A stretch of DNA of 6,558 nucleotides from UBA4823 sp034436035 (lineage in GTDB: Bacteria > Chloroflexota > Anaerolineae > Anaerolineales > UBA4823): positions 1-6,558 of the forward strand of contig DAOTVW010000210.1 in assembly GCA_034436035.1 (NCBI GenBank), read 5' to 3'. Numbering within the stretch: position 1 is the stretch's first letter; each line of letters opens with the position of its first letter. A model generated the notes under the pieces. It ran no database searches and was not told the origin of the DNA. It saw only the letters and a program-made list of their open reading frames with translations. Positions 1 to 5,082 of the stretch are shown here, piece after piece. The translations under genes and the position numbers were made by a program.

Positions 1-331
1 TTTGCTCATTATCAATCCATTCCAGGTGACCTTCTGGGGAATCGATGATTTCTCCTTCATAATCATTGGCACAGAACAAGAAGGCATACCAATCCTCATT
101 ATTGGCAAATTCAGGGAAAGAAAGAAAACCTTTCAGTTTAAGATCTTTGACCATTAAGCCCGATTCCTCTAAAACCTCACGAATAGCACATTCTTCTGGA
201 GTTTCTCCCGCTTCGAACTTCCCTCCCAATCCATTCCATTTACCTTGATGGACATCATTCGCTTTCTTGTTGCGATAGACCATCAACGTTTTTCCATTTT
301 TACGGAGATAAACTAAAGTTGCCAGTTTCAT
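1..331 (-). CDS. NUDIX hydrolase, MutT/MTH1-like (3' end outside window)
   Basis: This is the N-terminal 110 residues of a NUDIX pyrophosphohydrolase; the gene runs off the left edge. A full Nudix box is visible at residues 37-59: G37, E43, then R51-E52, E55-E56 and G58 match the GX5EX7REUXEEXGU signature, and these glutamates bind the catalytic metal. The preceding GKWNGLGGKFE stretch is typical of the 8-oxo-dGTP diphosphatase/MutT-like branch, which hydrolyses oxidised nucleotides to monophosphates in the cytoplasm. The start at 331 gives MKLATLVYL, the usual first beta strand. No good Shine-Dalgarno precedes it. It lies 274 bases downstream of the ferritin gene on the same strand. Substrate cannot be fixed from the visible part. 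Family is very sure, specificity is not. Confidence 0.92.
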   Translation of the reverse strand, partial: MKLATLVYLRKNGKTLMVYRNKKANDVHQGKWNGLGGKFEAGETPEECAIREVLEESGLMVKDLKLKGFLSFPEFANNEDWYAFLFCANDYEGEIIDSPEGHLEWIDNEQ

Positions 332-372
332 TTGTGTAACAGAAATATATATTTTAATAAAGATTGTGTATT

Positions 373-483
373 CTCAGGTTATATCATGGGGATAGATCAT
401 TCACAGCGCTTTTTACGAAAGTGATAATCCTCACCTCGTATGAGGGATTGCTTCATCAAGTACATCCGCAGTGATAACCTGAG
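373..483. repeat. Structured intergenic element: 10-bp inverted repeat enclosing a hairpin
   Basis: CTCAGGTTAT (373-382) is the exact reverse complement of ATAACCTGAG (474-483). The enclosed 91 bases hold a smaller hairpin (AATC+CTCA at 426-433 with TGAG+GATT at 441-449, one bulged G) and a direct repeat AGTGATAA (420-427 and 470-477). It lies in the gene-free stretch between ferritin and the NUDIX gene (332-605). A weak extended -10 for the NUDIX gene (TGATATAAC read on the minus strand; TATAAC at 378-383) overlaps its left arm, with no convincing -35. It could be a leader RNA fold, a small RNA, or a relic of a mobile sequence. I do not recognise a family. Confidence 0.4.
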
Positions 484-507
484 TAGTACCTAAGAATTAT
501 ATAATAA

Positions 508-548
508 AGCGAAGCGAAAAGCTACAATTAAATGGATTTCGCTTCGCT
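508..548 (-). terminator. Hairpin downstream of ferritin, probable terminator
   Basis: AGCGAAGCGAAA (508-519) and TTTCGCTTCGCT (537-548) form a perfect 12-bp stem with a 17-base loop, 58 bases past the ferritin stop codon. Read on the minus strand the stem is followed by a U/A-rich run (about TTATTATATAAT), not a pure U tract. This makes it a plausible but not ideal intrinsic terminator. A second small inverted repeat (TAATCG/CGATTA, 593-608) overlaps the ferritin stop codon. Confidence 0.5.
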
Positions 549-605
549 CAAAGTGCAAAAGATGACTTTTAGAACAAACGTATTCAAACGTTTAATCGTT
601 ATCGA

Positions 606-1100
606 TTAGTCATTTCCGCGTTTACCGAGCTCGTGATCGAGCATCAACACAGCTGTGCCATGCGCATCGATCAATTTCAGGTTTTCGATTATCTGAGTGG
701 CGTTCTTCTCTTCTTCCACTTGTTCATTGATAAACCACTGTAACAAGATTTGAGATGGATAATCGTTTTCCTTCAAAGCTTGTTCGTAAAGCTTATTGAT
801 CATGGCAGTCACTTTTTGTTCATGCTCTAAAACCTGCTCAAATACTTCCAAATTGGATTTCCATTCAGATGGGGGTTGTTCGATCGCTTTCAAAACGACT
901 TGACCACCGCGTTCGAACAGGTAATCATAGAATTTCATGGCATGTCCCAATTCTTCGTTCGCCTGAACGCGTAACCATTTTGCGAAACCATTCAGATTGC
1001 GTCCCTCGAAGTGGGCAGACATGGATAAATACAGATATGCAGAATAGATTTCATTCTTGATTTGTTCATTGATTGCATCTTGCATGCTTTTACTGATCAT
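606..1100 (-). CDS. ftnA: Bacterial non-heme ferritin
   Basis: Ferritin of 164 residues, the usual length of bacterial FtnA. It forms 24-subunit cytoplasmic cages that oxidise Fe(II) and store iron as a ferric mineral. The ferroxidase residues fall at the same numbers as in E. coli FtnA: E17, E50, H53 (EELGH), E94, Q127 and E130. E49, E126 and E129, of the third iron site, and Y24 are also present. It lacks the heme-ligand methionine context of bacterioferritin, so it is called ferritin rather than Bfr. The start at 1100 is supported by AAGGAGGT five bases upstream. It is 235 bases downstream of the iron-sulfur gene cluster on the same strand and probably has its own promoter. It likely buffers the iron needed by the many [4Fe-4S] proteins encoded next door (inference). 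Confidence 0.97.
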   Translation of the reverse strand: MISKSMQDAINEQIKNEIYSAYLYLSMSAHFEGRNLNGFAKWLRVQANEELGHAMKFYDYLFERGGQVVLKAIEQPPSEWKSNLEVFEQVLEHEQKVTAMINKLYEQALKENDYPSQILLQWFINEQVEEEKNATQIIENLKLIDAHGTAVLMLDHELGKRGND

Positions 1101-1181
1101 GGTGACCTCCTTAATTACTTATATACTGATTAATCGGACTTATTTTATCCAAGAAAATTTTATCATAAATTGTCATTTAAT
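1101..1181 (-). promoter_or_regulatory. AT-rich ferritin upstream region with strong RBS and candidate -10 elements
   Basis: Reading the minus strand, AAGGAGGT (1104-1111) sits five bases before the ferritin ATG. Further upstream are a TATATA (1120-1125) and two copies of GATAAAAT, 15 bases apart (plus-strand ATTTTATC at 1142-1149 and 1157-1164). An ATGACA (1171-1176) resembles a -35 but is badly spaced to all of these. The promoter is likely here, but I cannot fix its exact position. The repeated AT-rich words could bind an iron regulator such as Fur; no clear Fur box is seen. Confidence 0.35.
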
Positions 1182-1291
1182 TGGGATAGATTCAGGTAAT
1201 TAATAAAGTTCTTATAAACTCGTAGGTCATGCAATACATTTACGATAAAAATGGTTTGGTTGTTTTTCTTATCATTTATGCTGTATCCTGA

Positions 1292-1318
1292 CAGCCCCTC
1301 CACCTTGAATAGGGTCTG
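1292..1318 (-). other. Imperfect hairpin after the DUF59 gene, end of cluster
   Basis: CAGCCCCT (1292-1299) and AGGGTCTG (1311-1318) pair over 8 positions with one mismatch around an 11-base loop, 18 bases past the DUF59 stop. No U tract follows on the minus strand, so this is at best a weak or factor-assisted 3' end. I see no better terminator between the cluster and the ferritin gene, so some read-through into ferritin is possible. Confidence 0.25.
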
Positions 1319-1335
1319 CTTTATTAAAATCAAAC

Positions 1336-1635
1336 CTAGCCACCGAGGTTAATGAGTTCTGTCAACTCTTCCGCTTGGATATAATCCCGGATTTCGATTT
1401 TCTGTTTAAGCACACCGGGAATAGATGCCACCGCTTGTTTCACTTGCATTGCTAAATAAACTGCTATTGGGCAGAGAGGTGAGGAAGGGCGAAACGTATA
1501 ACTTACTTGCCCATCTTCGGTTACCACTAAATCATCCACCAAACGCATGCGGATCACATCTGCTCCGGTTTCAGGATCAATTACTTCGGTTAACTTCTGG
1601 ATGATTTCTTGTTTGAGCTGGTTGGGGTCACTCAT
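1336..1635 (-). CDS. DUF59/MIP18-family iron-sulfur assembly factor
   Basis: Small protein of 99 residues with the DUF59 (MIP18/PaaD/SufT-like) fold signature: DPETG at 20-24 following a short N-terminal helix, a beta strand pair around residues 29-48, and SSPLCP with C55, the conserved cysteine of the family, before the amphipathic helix (AVYLAMQVKQAV). Members act in maturation of [Fe-S] proteins, often together with Mrp/ApbC-type P-loop ATPases, as in the eukaryotic CIA pathway and bacterial SufT. Its ATG overlaps the stop of the upstream ATPase gene by four bases (ATGA), with GGGAGGTG six bases before the ATG, so the two are translationally coupled. This supports a joint role. The C-terminal tail (EELTELINLGG) is unremarkable. 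Family call is firm; the client protein is unknown. Confidence 0.88.
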   Translation of the reverse strand: MSDPNQLKQEIIQKLTEVIDPETGADVIRMRLVDDLVVTEDGQVSYTFRPSSPLCPIAVYLAMQVKQAVASIPGVLKQKIEIRDYIQAEELTELINLGG

Positions 1636-2549
1636 GAAGCACCTCCCAAGAGAGATAGACGTTCAAGCACTTTTGTCCAAATTGCTTTGATTGCCTGGCT
1701 TGCGGGTGATGTCAAATGATAGGCGACAATATCTAGCCCTTGTTTCATGCCCTCACTGATCAGCGGGTCATAAGGAACTTCACCAAGCACTTCAACCTGT
1801 TTTTCTTTGCAATAGTTTTGTATTTCGGCTGTCTTTTCCCGATTGAGGTCTGCTTTATTGATGACTACGAGAGCGGGAATACGAAAATGTTGGATTGTTT
1901 GCAGAGCCCGCTCCATATCGTGTGAGCCGGCGGGGGTAGGTTCGGTAACAATTAATCCAAGGTCCGCACCGGCTACAGCGGAAATGACGGGGCATCCTAT
2001 TCCAGGAGGACCATCCACGATAAGTAATTGGGCGCCAGTATCGAGCGCTCGCAACCGTCCATTTTGTTTCACAACGGTAACCAGCTTACCTGAGTTTTCT
2101 TGGGCAGGAATTAAGTCTGCATGATAAAGATCGCCATAAAGGCTGAGCGAGTGATACCAGTTTCCGGCTTTTTGAGGCTGCATGGTGATTGCGTATTCGG
2201 GGCACTGATAAACGCATGCTGCGCAACCATCGCACGCAATGGGATCGATCCGATAAACCGCTTGAGATGAATCAGGGGGGATGACCGCGTCAAAGCGACA
2301 TACTTGTTCACAAATTCCACACGCATGGCAGCGATTCGGGTCAATGACCGCGATTTCACCGCCAATAAATTCATGGGATTCTAATCGCTTCGGTCGAGTC
2401 ACCAATTCGAGATTTGCTGCATCGACATCTGCATCTGCGAGGATAGCATTAATAGGAGGATTGCCATTTTTTGCCAGATTGGCGAACGCAGCTGTGATGC
2501 TGGTTTTACCAGTGCCACCTTTTCCACTTAGAATAACTAATTGTTTCAT
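1632..2549 (-). CDS. MinD/ParA-type P-loop ATPase with inserted ferredoxin domain (paralogue 2)
   Basis: Protein of 305 residues of the COG1149 type (MinD superfamily ATPase with inserted ferredoxin). The deviant Walker A is GKGGTGKT at 9-16, with K10 as signature lysine. DADVDAAN at 39-46 is the switch I region, and LLIVDGPPG near 176-183 is Walker B. The inserted 2[4Fe-4S] domain has C74, C77, C80, C84 and C106, C109, C112, C116. Between this and Walker B is a block containing DLIPAQENSGKL, absent from its neighbour paralogue. It probably couples ATP hydrolysis to loading, transfer or redox control of a metal cluster in the cytoplasm. The gene starts four bases after the stop of the other ATPase, with no clear Shine-Dalgarno, so coupling is expected. 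It resembles the ATPase pair of the Desulfovibrio ORP locus and the Mrp/NBP35 scaffold group. Substrate unknown. Confidence 0.93.
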   Translation of the reverse strand: MKQLVILSGKGGTGKTSITAAFANLAKNGNPPINAILADADVDAANLELVTRPKRLESHEFIGGEIAVIDPNRCHACGICEQVCRFDAVIPPDSSQAVYRIDPIACDGCAACVYQCPEYAITMQPQKAGNWYHSLSLYGDLYHADLIPAQENSGKLVTVVKQNGRLRALDTGAQLLIVDGPPGIGCPVISAVAGADLGLIVTEPTPAGSHDMERALQTIQHFRIPALVVINKADLNREKTAEIQNYCKEKQVEVLGEVPYDPLISEGMKQGLDIVAYHLTSPASQAIKAIWTKVLERLSLLGGAS

Positions 2550-2553
2550 GTTT

Positions 2554-3432
2554 CTATTTCACTAAAGTCGTTATTTGATGATAGATATTTTGAAAAGAAG
2601 CGCTCATTTCGGGTAGGATTTCGATTAAGTTCCTGCCCTTTGCAATTCCTTCAGCAATATTGCGTCGGAATGGAACGCGCATCAAAATGGGTAAATTCTC
2701 TTCTTTGCAATAATCTTCTAATTCACTAAAGGCACCGTTTTCGCGATTGATTATCACCCCGGCAGGTATTTGTAAATCTTTCGCTACCTGATGGGCGAGT
2801 TTGAGGTCGTGAAAACCAAAAGGTGTTGGTTCGGTTACAAGTATTAAGAAATCACTGCCTCGGATGGATTCAACCACTGGGCAAGAAGTGCCAGGTGGAG
2901 AATCGATGATGGTAATTTGTGGTTCGAGGGGAGCCACCCATTTTTTCAACTGGCGGATAATTGGGACTGCCATCGGCTCACCGATATCCATCACCCCACG
3001 CGCGAATTTAATTTCGCCTGCTGTTCCTTTTTGTAAAACCCCAATGGATTTTGGGATTTCCTGAATGGCATTGGCTGGACAGATCATCGTACAAGAACCA
3101 CAACCATGACATAATTGCGGAAATACTAAGGTTTTATTGCCTAATACTGCGATGGCTTGAAATTGACAAACTTTTGCGCATTCGCCACAATGCGTGCATA
3201 AAGATTCATTGACTTCGGGGATGAGTATCTCAACTGGTTTTTCTTCCGTAAGTTGAGGTTTTAGGAAAAGATGGGCATTAGGTGCTTCAACATCACAATC
3301 GAGGAATAAAAGGGATTCAGAGATATTGTTGATAATACTTAACGCGAAACTAGTGGCGATGGTTGTTTTCCCGGTTCCACCTTTTCCACTGGCGACTGCA
3401 ATTTTTAGGGGGTTATTATTTGCCATTCTCAT
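2554..3432 (-). CDS. MinD/ParA-type P-loop ATPase with inserted ferredoxin domain (paralogue 1)
   Basis: Protein of 292 residues and the first of the tandem pair. Walker A GKGGTGKT is at 16-23 with K17, switch I reads LDCDVEAPN (44-52), and Walker B is ITIIDSPPG (173-181). The inserted 2[4Fe-4S] domain has C79, C82, C85, C89 and C108, C111, C114, C118. A linker with IGEPMAVPIIRQLK (150-163) differs from the corresponding part of the second copy, so the two are old paralogues rather than a recent duplication and may form a heterodimer. M3 is an alternative start; neither it nor 3432 has a good Shine-Dalgarno, and the 16-base gap after the NifX-type gene suggests coupled translation. The expected role is ATP-dependent handling of a metal-sulfur cluster for the NifX/ORP-type neighbour (inference from family and context). 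Confidence 0.93.
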   Translation of the reverse strand: MRMANNNPLKIAVASGKGGTGKTTIATSFALSIINNISESLLFLDCDVEAPNAHLFLKPQLTEEKPVEILIPEVNESLCTHCGECAKVCQFQAIAVLGNKTLVFPQLCHGCGSCTMICPANAIQEIPKSIGVLQKGTAGEIKFARGVMDIGEPMAVPIIRQLKKWVAPLEPQITIIDSPPGTSCPVVESIRGSDFLILVTEPTPFGFHDLKLAHQVAKDLQIPAGVIINRENGAFSELEDYCKEENLPILMRVPFRRNIAEGIAKGRNLIEILPEMSASFQNIYHQITTLVK

Positions 3433-3448
3433 TATCGTAAATCAGTAA

Positions 3449-3781
3449 TTAAACTTTCGTGAGTTTTCCTGATTTGAAACGCTCTATAACATCTTTAACC
3501 GATTGACTGTCACCAAACAAATACATGGGAAGATGGGCTGATTGGAGTGCACTGGCTGCATTTGGCCCAAAATCTCCACTAATAACCGCATCTGGTTTTA
3601 AATCGCTTACAAATTGGGCCATCCTAATTCCCGCGCCGCCGGAGGAATTGAGTGCGGGATTGGGATGGGCTTTAAACTCTAAAGTCTCGCTATCTACGAT
3701 AAGGACATACGCGCAGCGTCCAAAACGAGGGTCGAGCTGTGCTTCTAAATTAGGCGCAGTTGTGGTCAATGCAATTTTCAT
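3449..3781 (-). CDS. NifX/NafY/ORP-family cofactor-binding protein
   Basis: Protein of 110 residues in the dinitrogenase iron-molybdenum cofactor biosynthesis family (COG1433), single domain. Family hallmarks are MKIALTT at the N-terminus, LDPRFGRC around residues 16-23, SGGAGIRMAQFV in the middle, and DAVISGDFGPNAASAL, which forms the usual cofactor-cradling loop. Members bind FeMo-co precursors (NifX, NafY, NifB C-terminus) or, in Desulfovibrio ORP, a Mo-Cu-S cluster. No nif structural genes are visible here, so the ORP-like role fits better. Start choice: an upstream in-frame ATG at 3814 would add 11 residues but lies inside a strong hairpin and lacks a Shine-Dalgarno. The ATG at 3781 has AGGAG eight bases upstream and gives the canonical N-terminus. 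It is followed directly by the two ATPases. Bound metal unknown. Confidence 0.9.
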   Translation of the reverse strand: MKIALTTTAPNLEAQLDPRFGRCAYVLIVDSETLEFKAHPNPALNSSGGAGIRMAQFVSDLKPDAVISGDFGPNAASALQSAHLPMYLFGDSQSVKDVIERFKSGKLTKV

Positions 3782-3807
3782 TGTTTTATACTCCTGAAAT
3801 AAGAATG

Positions 3808-3849
3808 GACACAAGGCGTTGGTTTAATCCATCGCCAACGCCCTGTGTC
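3808..3849 (-). terminator. 15-bp intra-operon hairpin (attenuator or RNA processing/stability stem)
   Basis: GACACAAGGCGTTGG (3808-3822) and CCAACGCCCTGTGTC (3835-3849) form a 15-bp stem with a 12-base loop. In minus-strand RNA the single irregular pair is a G-U wobble, while in plus-strand RNA it would be an A-C mismatch, so the fold favours the strand of the operon. It starts 16 bases past the DUF5320 stop and is followed by CAUUCUUAUUUC, moderately U-rich. It could terminate part of the transcripts or protect the 3' end of the ferredoxin-DUF5320 message, giving different levels of the two halves of the cluster. Confidence 0.65.
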
Positions 3850-3865
3850 AGAAAAAGGAGGGAGG

Positions 3866-4195
3866 CTACCTGTTTTCTAATTCCTCAATACGTTTTTCGA
3901 TCGCTTCGAGTTGATTCTTCAACCAATTTGCTTCCGCTTTCAAAGCTTCACTCTCCTGTTGAGGAGTAAGAGGGGCGGGGGCAGAATATTGCCAGCGCGG
4001 TGTTCCCCAATAACCACCACCGCGCCAACCCAACCCCGCTCGAAAACCACCTCCAAATCCTCCTCCAAAACCAGCCCCATATCGTGGAACGGCTGGGTTG
4101 GCATAACCAGGCATGTTGTAGCCAGCACAATAACCAGCCCTTCGTCCGGTCATAGGCCCTAAACCTAATGGTCCTGTTCGATCACCTCTTGGCAT
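3866..4195 (-). CDS. DUF5320 domain protein, Gly/Arg-rich with C-terminal coiled coil
   Basis: Protein of 109 residues. Its N-terminus (MPRGDRTGPLGLGPMTGR, then AGYCAGY with C23) is the hallmark of DUF5320 proteins. Residues 30-68 are rich in Gly, Tyr, Trp and Arg and are probably flexible (GGGFGGGFRAG). Residues 76-109 (from TPQQESEALKAEANWLK on) form a charged helix likely to be a coiled coil for oligomerisation. Such proteins recur next to NifX/ORP-type and MinD-ferredoxin genes in anaerobes, but no biochemical function is established to my knowledge. AAAGGAG lies eight bases before the ATG. The gene begins 30 bases after the ferredoxin stop. The lone cysteine could be a metal ligand. The family call is firm, and the function is unknown. 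Confidence 0.85.
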   Translation of the reverse strand: MPRGDRTGPLGLGPMTGRRAGYCAGYNMPGYANPAVPRYGAGFGGGFGGGFRAGLGWRGGGYWGTPRWQYSAPAPLTPQQESEALKAEANWLKNQLEAIEKRIEELENR

Positions 4196-4225
4196 AATTT
4201 ACGCTCCTTTCTTGATTGAAACAAT

Positions 4226-4720
4226 TTACGATCTTATATTAGAATAACGACGATTACGATATTGCGCACGATGACGCATCCTTCGTTGTCTACCTGAATC
4301 GTTCCATGTTGAATCCTTTGTTTGAGAGGATTTCATAACTACCTGATTTGTTCGTGATTTTTGCTCCAATACGTTGTTTAATATATCCGACATCCGTGGA
4401 ATCAACTCACTGGAAAGTAAGGCAAGGATAATATTCGCCCAGTTGTTGGTTTTGGTTTTTGTGATAGAGGAGGCAGGCACGGTTTTTTGGGGGTTAACTT
4501 TAACAATTTCTACCCGATCGGGTTGTAAAATTGGTTGAGGTGTGGATACAACTGCGGAAATAGCACCCGTCGGGCAAGCAGAAAGGCATGCCTCGCATTC
4601 CCGGCAGCTATTTTGGTCAATTTGGGCAATTCCATCAATGAGACGGATCGCCTCCATCGGGCAATAATCTACACATACGCCGCAACCATTACACTTTTCC
4701 TGATTTACCACCATTGCCAT
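4226..4720 (-). CDS. 2[4Fe-4S] ferredoxin with long C-terminal basic extension
   Basis: Protein of 164 residues. The first 55 are a bacterial-type ferredoxin domain with two cluster motifs: C10, C13, C16, C20-Pro and C39, C42, C45, C49-Pro. The remaining about 110 residues are unusual for a ferredoxin. They hold a Pro/Thr-rich linker (58-90), an amphipathic-hydrophobic segment (WANIILALLSSELIPRM, about 93-109, too polar around it for a clear membrane span), and a very basic tail (RQRRMRHRAQYRNRRYSNIR). The tail may bind nucleic acid, an acidic partner or the membrane surface. It likely passes electrons to or among the cluster proteins. The start at 4720 has AGGTG five bases upstream; M3 is a poorer choice. 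It is the first gene of the cluster, about 88 bases from the predicted transcription start. Confidence 0.9.
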   Translation of the reverse strand: MAMVVNQEKCNGCGVCVDYCPMEAIRLIDGIAQIDQNSCRECEACLSACPTGAISAVVSTPQPILQPDRVEIVKVNPQKTVPASSITKTKTNNWANIILALLSSELIPRMSDILNNVLEQKSRTNQVVMKSSQTKDSTWNDSGRQRRMRHRAQYRNRRYSNIRS

Positions 4721-4736
4721 ATCATCACCTAAATTA

Positions 4737-4781
4737 GAATAATGTTCTATTATTCGACTTCAGGAACATTAATATTGTTCC
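4737..4781 (-). promoter_or_regulatory. Two palindromes in the ferredoxin 5' leader (operators or switching RNA)
   Basis: GGAACATTAATATTGTTCC (4763-4781) is a 19-base palindrome with one mismatch. GAATAATGTTCTATTATTC (4737-4755) is a second with 7-bp arms. Both lie between the predicted transcription start (about 4808) and the ferredoxin ATG. As DNA they contain three GAACA/TGTTC half sites, which suggests a dimeric repressor acting as a roadblock. As RNA, the AATGTTC of the first (plus 4764-4770) can instead pair with GAACATT of the second (plus 4741-4747), giving mutually exclusive folds just upstream of the ribosome binding site. No known operator was recognised. Confidence 0.5.
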
Positions 4782-4814
4782 ATTGTAAATCTTCTCGATT
4801 GAAGAATTACTAAT

Positions 4815-4843
4815 ATTATAATATAATTATATTGGAATGTCAA
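4815..4843 (-). promoter_or_regulatory. Perfect-consensus sigma-70-type promoter for the ferredoxin-to-DUF59 cluster
   Basis: On the minus strand TTGACA (4838-4843) and TATAAT (4815-4820) are separated by exactly 17 bases, the ideal housekeeping promoter. The transcription start is expected near 4808. The spacer contains a 14-bp AT-only palindrome (4820-4833), which may be chance in such AT-rich DNA. A full-consensus promoter is usually very strong, so down-regulation by the palindromes just downstream is plausible. Confidence 0.75.
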
Positions 4844-4854
4844 TAATATGTACT

Positions 4855-4878
4855 AGTATAATAGTATAAAAGTATGGG
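4855..4878. repeat. Three 8-base direct repeats upstream of the cluster promoter
   Basis: AGTATAAT, AGTATAAA and AGTATGGG start at 4855, 4863 and 4871, a tandem period of exactly 8. They begin 12 bases upstream of the -35 box of the minus-strand promoter. This could be a regulator array or simply AT-rich repetition. Confidence 0.3.
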
Positions 4879-4910
4879 CTCAAATAGATAGCTGAAAAAA
4901 CTAATAATAT

Positions 4911-4945
4911 CTTTCTCAATTTTATTTGAATTAAAATTGAAAAAG
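4911..4945. promoter_or_regulatory. 35-bp near-perfect palindrome between the divergent promoters
   Basis: TCAATTTTA (4916-4924) and TAAAATTGA (4932-4940) are perfect 9-bp arms around a 7-base centre. The outer CTTT (4911-4914) and AAAG (4942-4945) extend the symmetry to 13 of 14 pairs. The centre (4928) is about 71 bases upstream of the expected start of the HdrA-like transcript, a common activator position, and about 120 from the start of the opposite transcript. Candidate binding site for a shared regulator; family unknown. Confidence 0.45.
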
Positions 4946-4963
4946 TGTAAATTAAATGCATTG

Positions 4964-4992
4964 TTGACATTCATCAAAATGGATGCTAAAAT
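4964..4992 (+). promoter_or_regulatory. Sigma-70-type promoter for the HdrA-like gene
   Basis: TTGACA (4964-4969) is followed after exactly 17 bases by TAAAAT (4987-4992), matching consensus at 11 of 12 positions. The predicted start is near 4999, giving a 5' leader of about 165 bases before the HdrA-like ATG. It is divergent from the cluster promoter, with the two -35 boxes 120 bases apart. Confidence 0.7.
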
Positions 4993-5033
4993 AAAAATGG
5001 CTCCACTGATTTTACGTCGAACCAATTCGGGAA

Positions 5034-5043
5034 TTCCCTGATC
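5034..5043 (+). promoter_or_regulatory. Possible antiterminator segment in the HdrA-like leader
   Basis: TCCCTGATC (5035-5043) is exactly complementary to GATCAGGGA (5097-5105), the 3' arm of the leader terminator, and T5034 adds a G-U pair. Its pairing would prevent terminator formation. A 14-codon ATG frame (MAPLILRRTNSGIP, 4997-5041) ends with its stop codon inside this segment. It has no Shine-Dalgarno, so translation is doubtful. Confidence 0.4.
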
Positions 5044-5082
5044 TGGTTGCTGGGGTCACATCCATAATCACTTACTGCCACC

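Noticed and set aside
439..500. Minus-strand open stretch reading LGTTQVITADVLDEAIPHTR then stop, possible gene remnant
   Set aside because: About 20 codons with no start codon or ribosome binding site, and I cannot match it to a family; it overlaps the inverted-repeat element and may be chance.
1843..2565. Several 60-94 codon frames opposite and within the ATPase genes
   Set aside because: All are out of frame with intact COG1149 coding sequence and show no domain-like features.
3782..3814. Longer start for the NifX-type gene at 3814 adding 11 residues
   Set aside because: That ATG lies within the 15-bp hairpin, has no Shine-Dalgarno, and adds residues not typical of the family; 3781 has AGGAG eight bases upstream.
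4763..4781. LexA-type (GAAC-N4-GTTC) SOS operator
   Set aside because: The half sites are nine bases apart rather than four, so the spacing does not fit LexA.
4840..5025. 61-codon minus-strand frame across the divergent control region
   Set aside because: It overlaps both promoters and the central palindrome, its composition reflects AT-rich DNA, and no family resemblance is seen.
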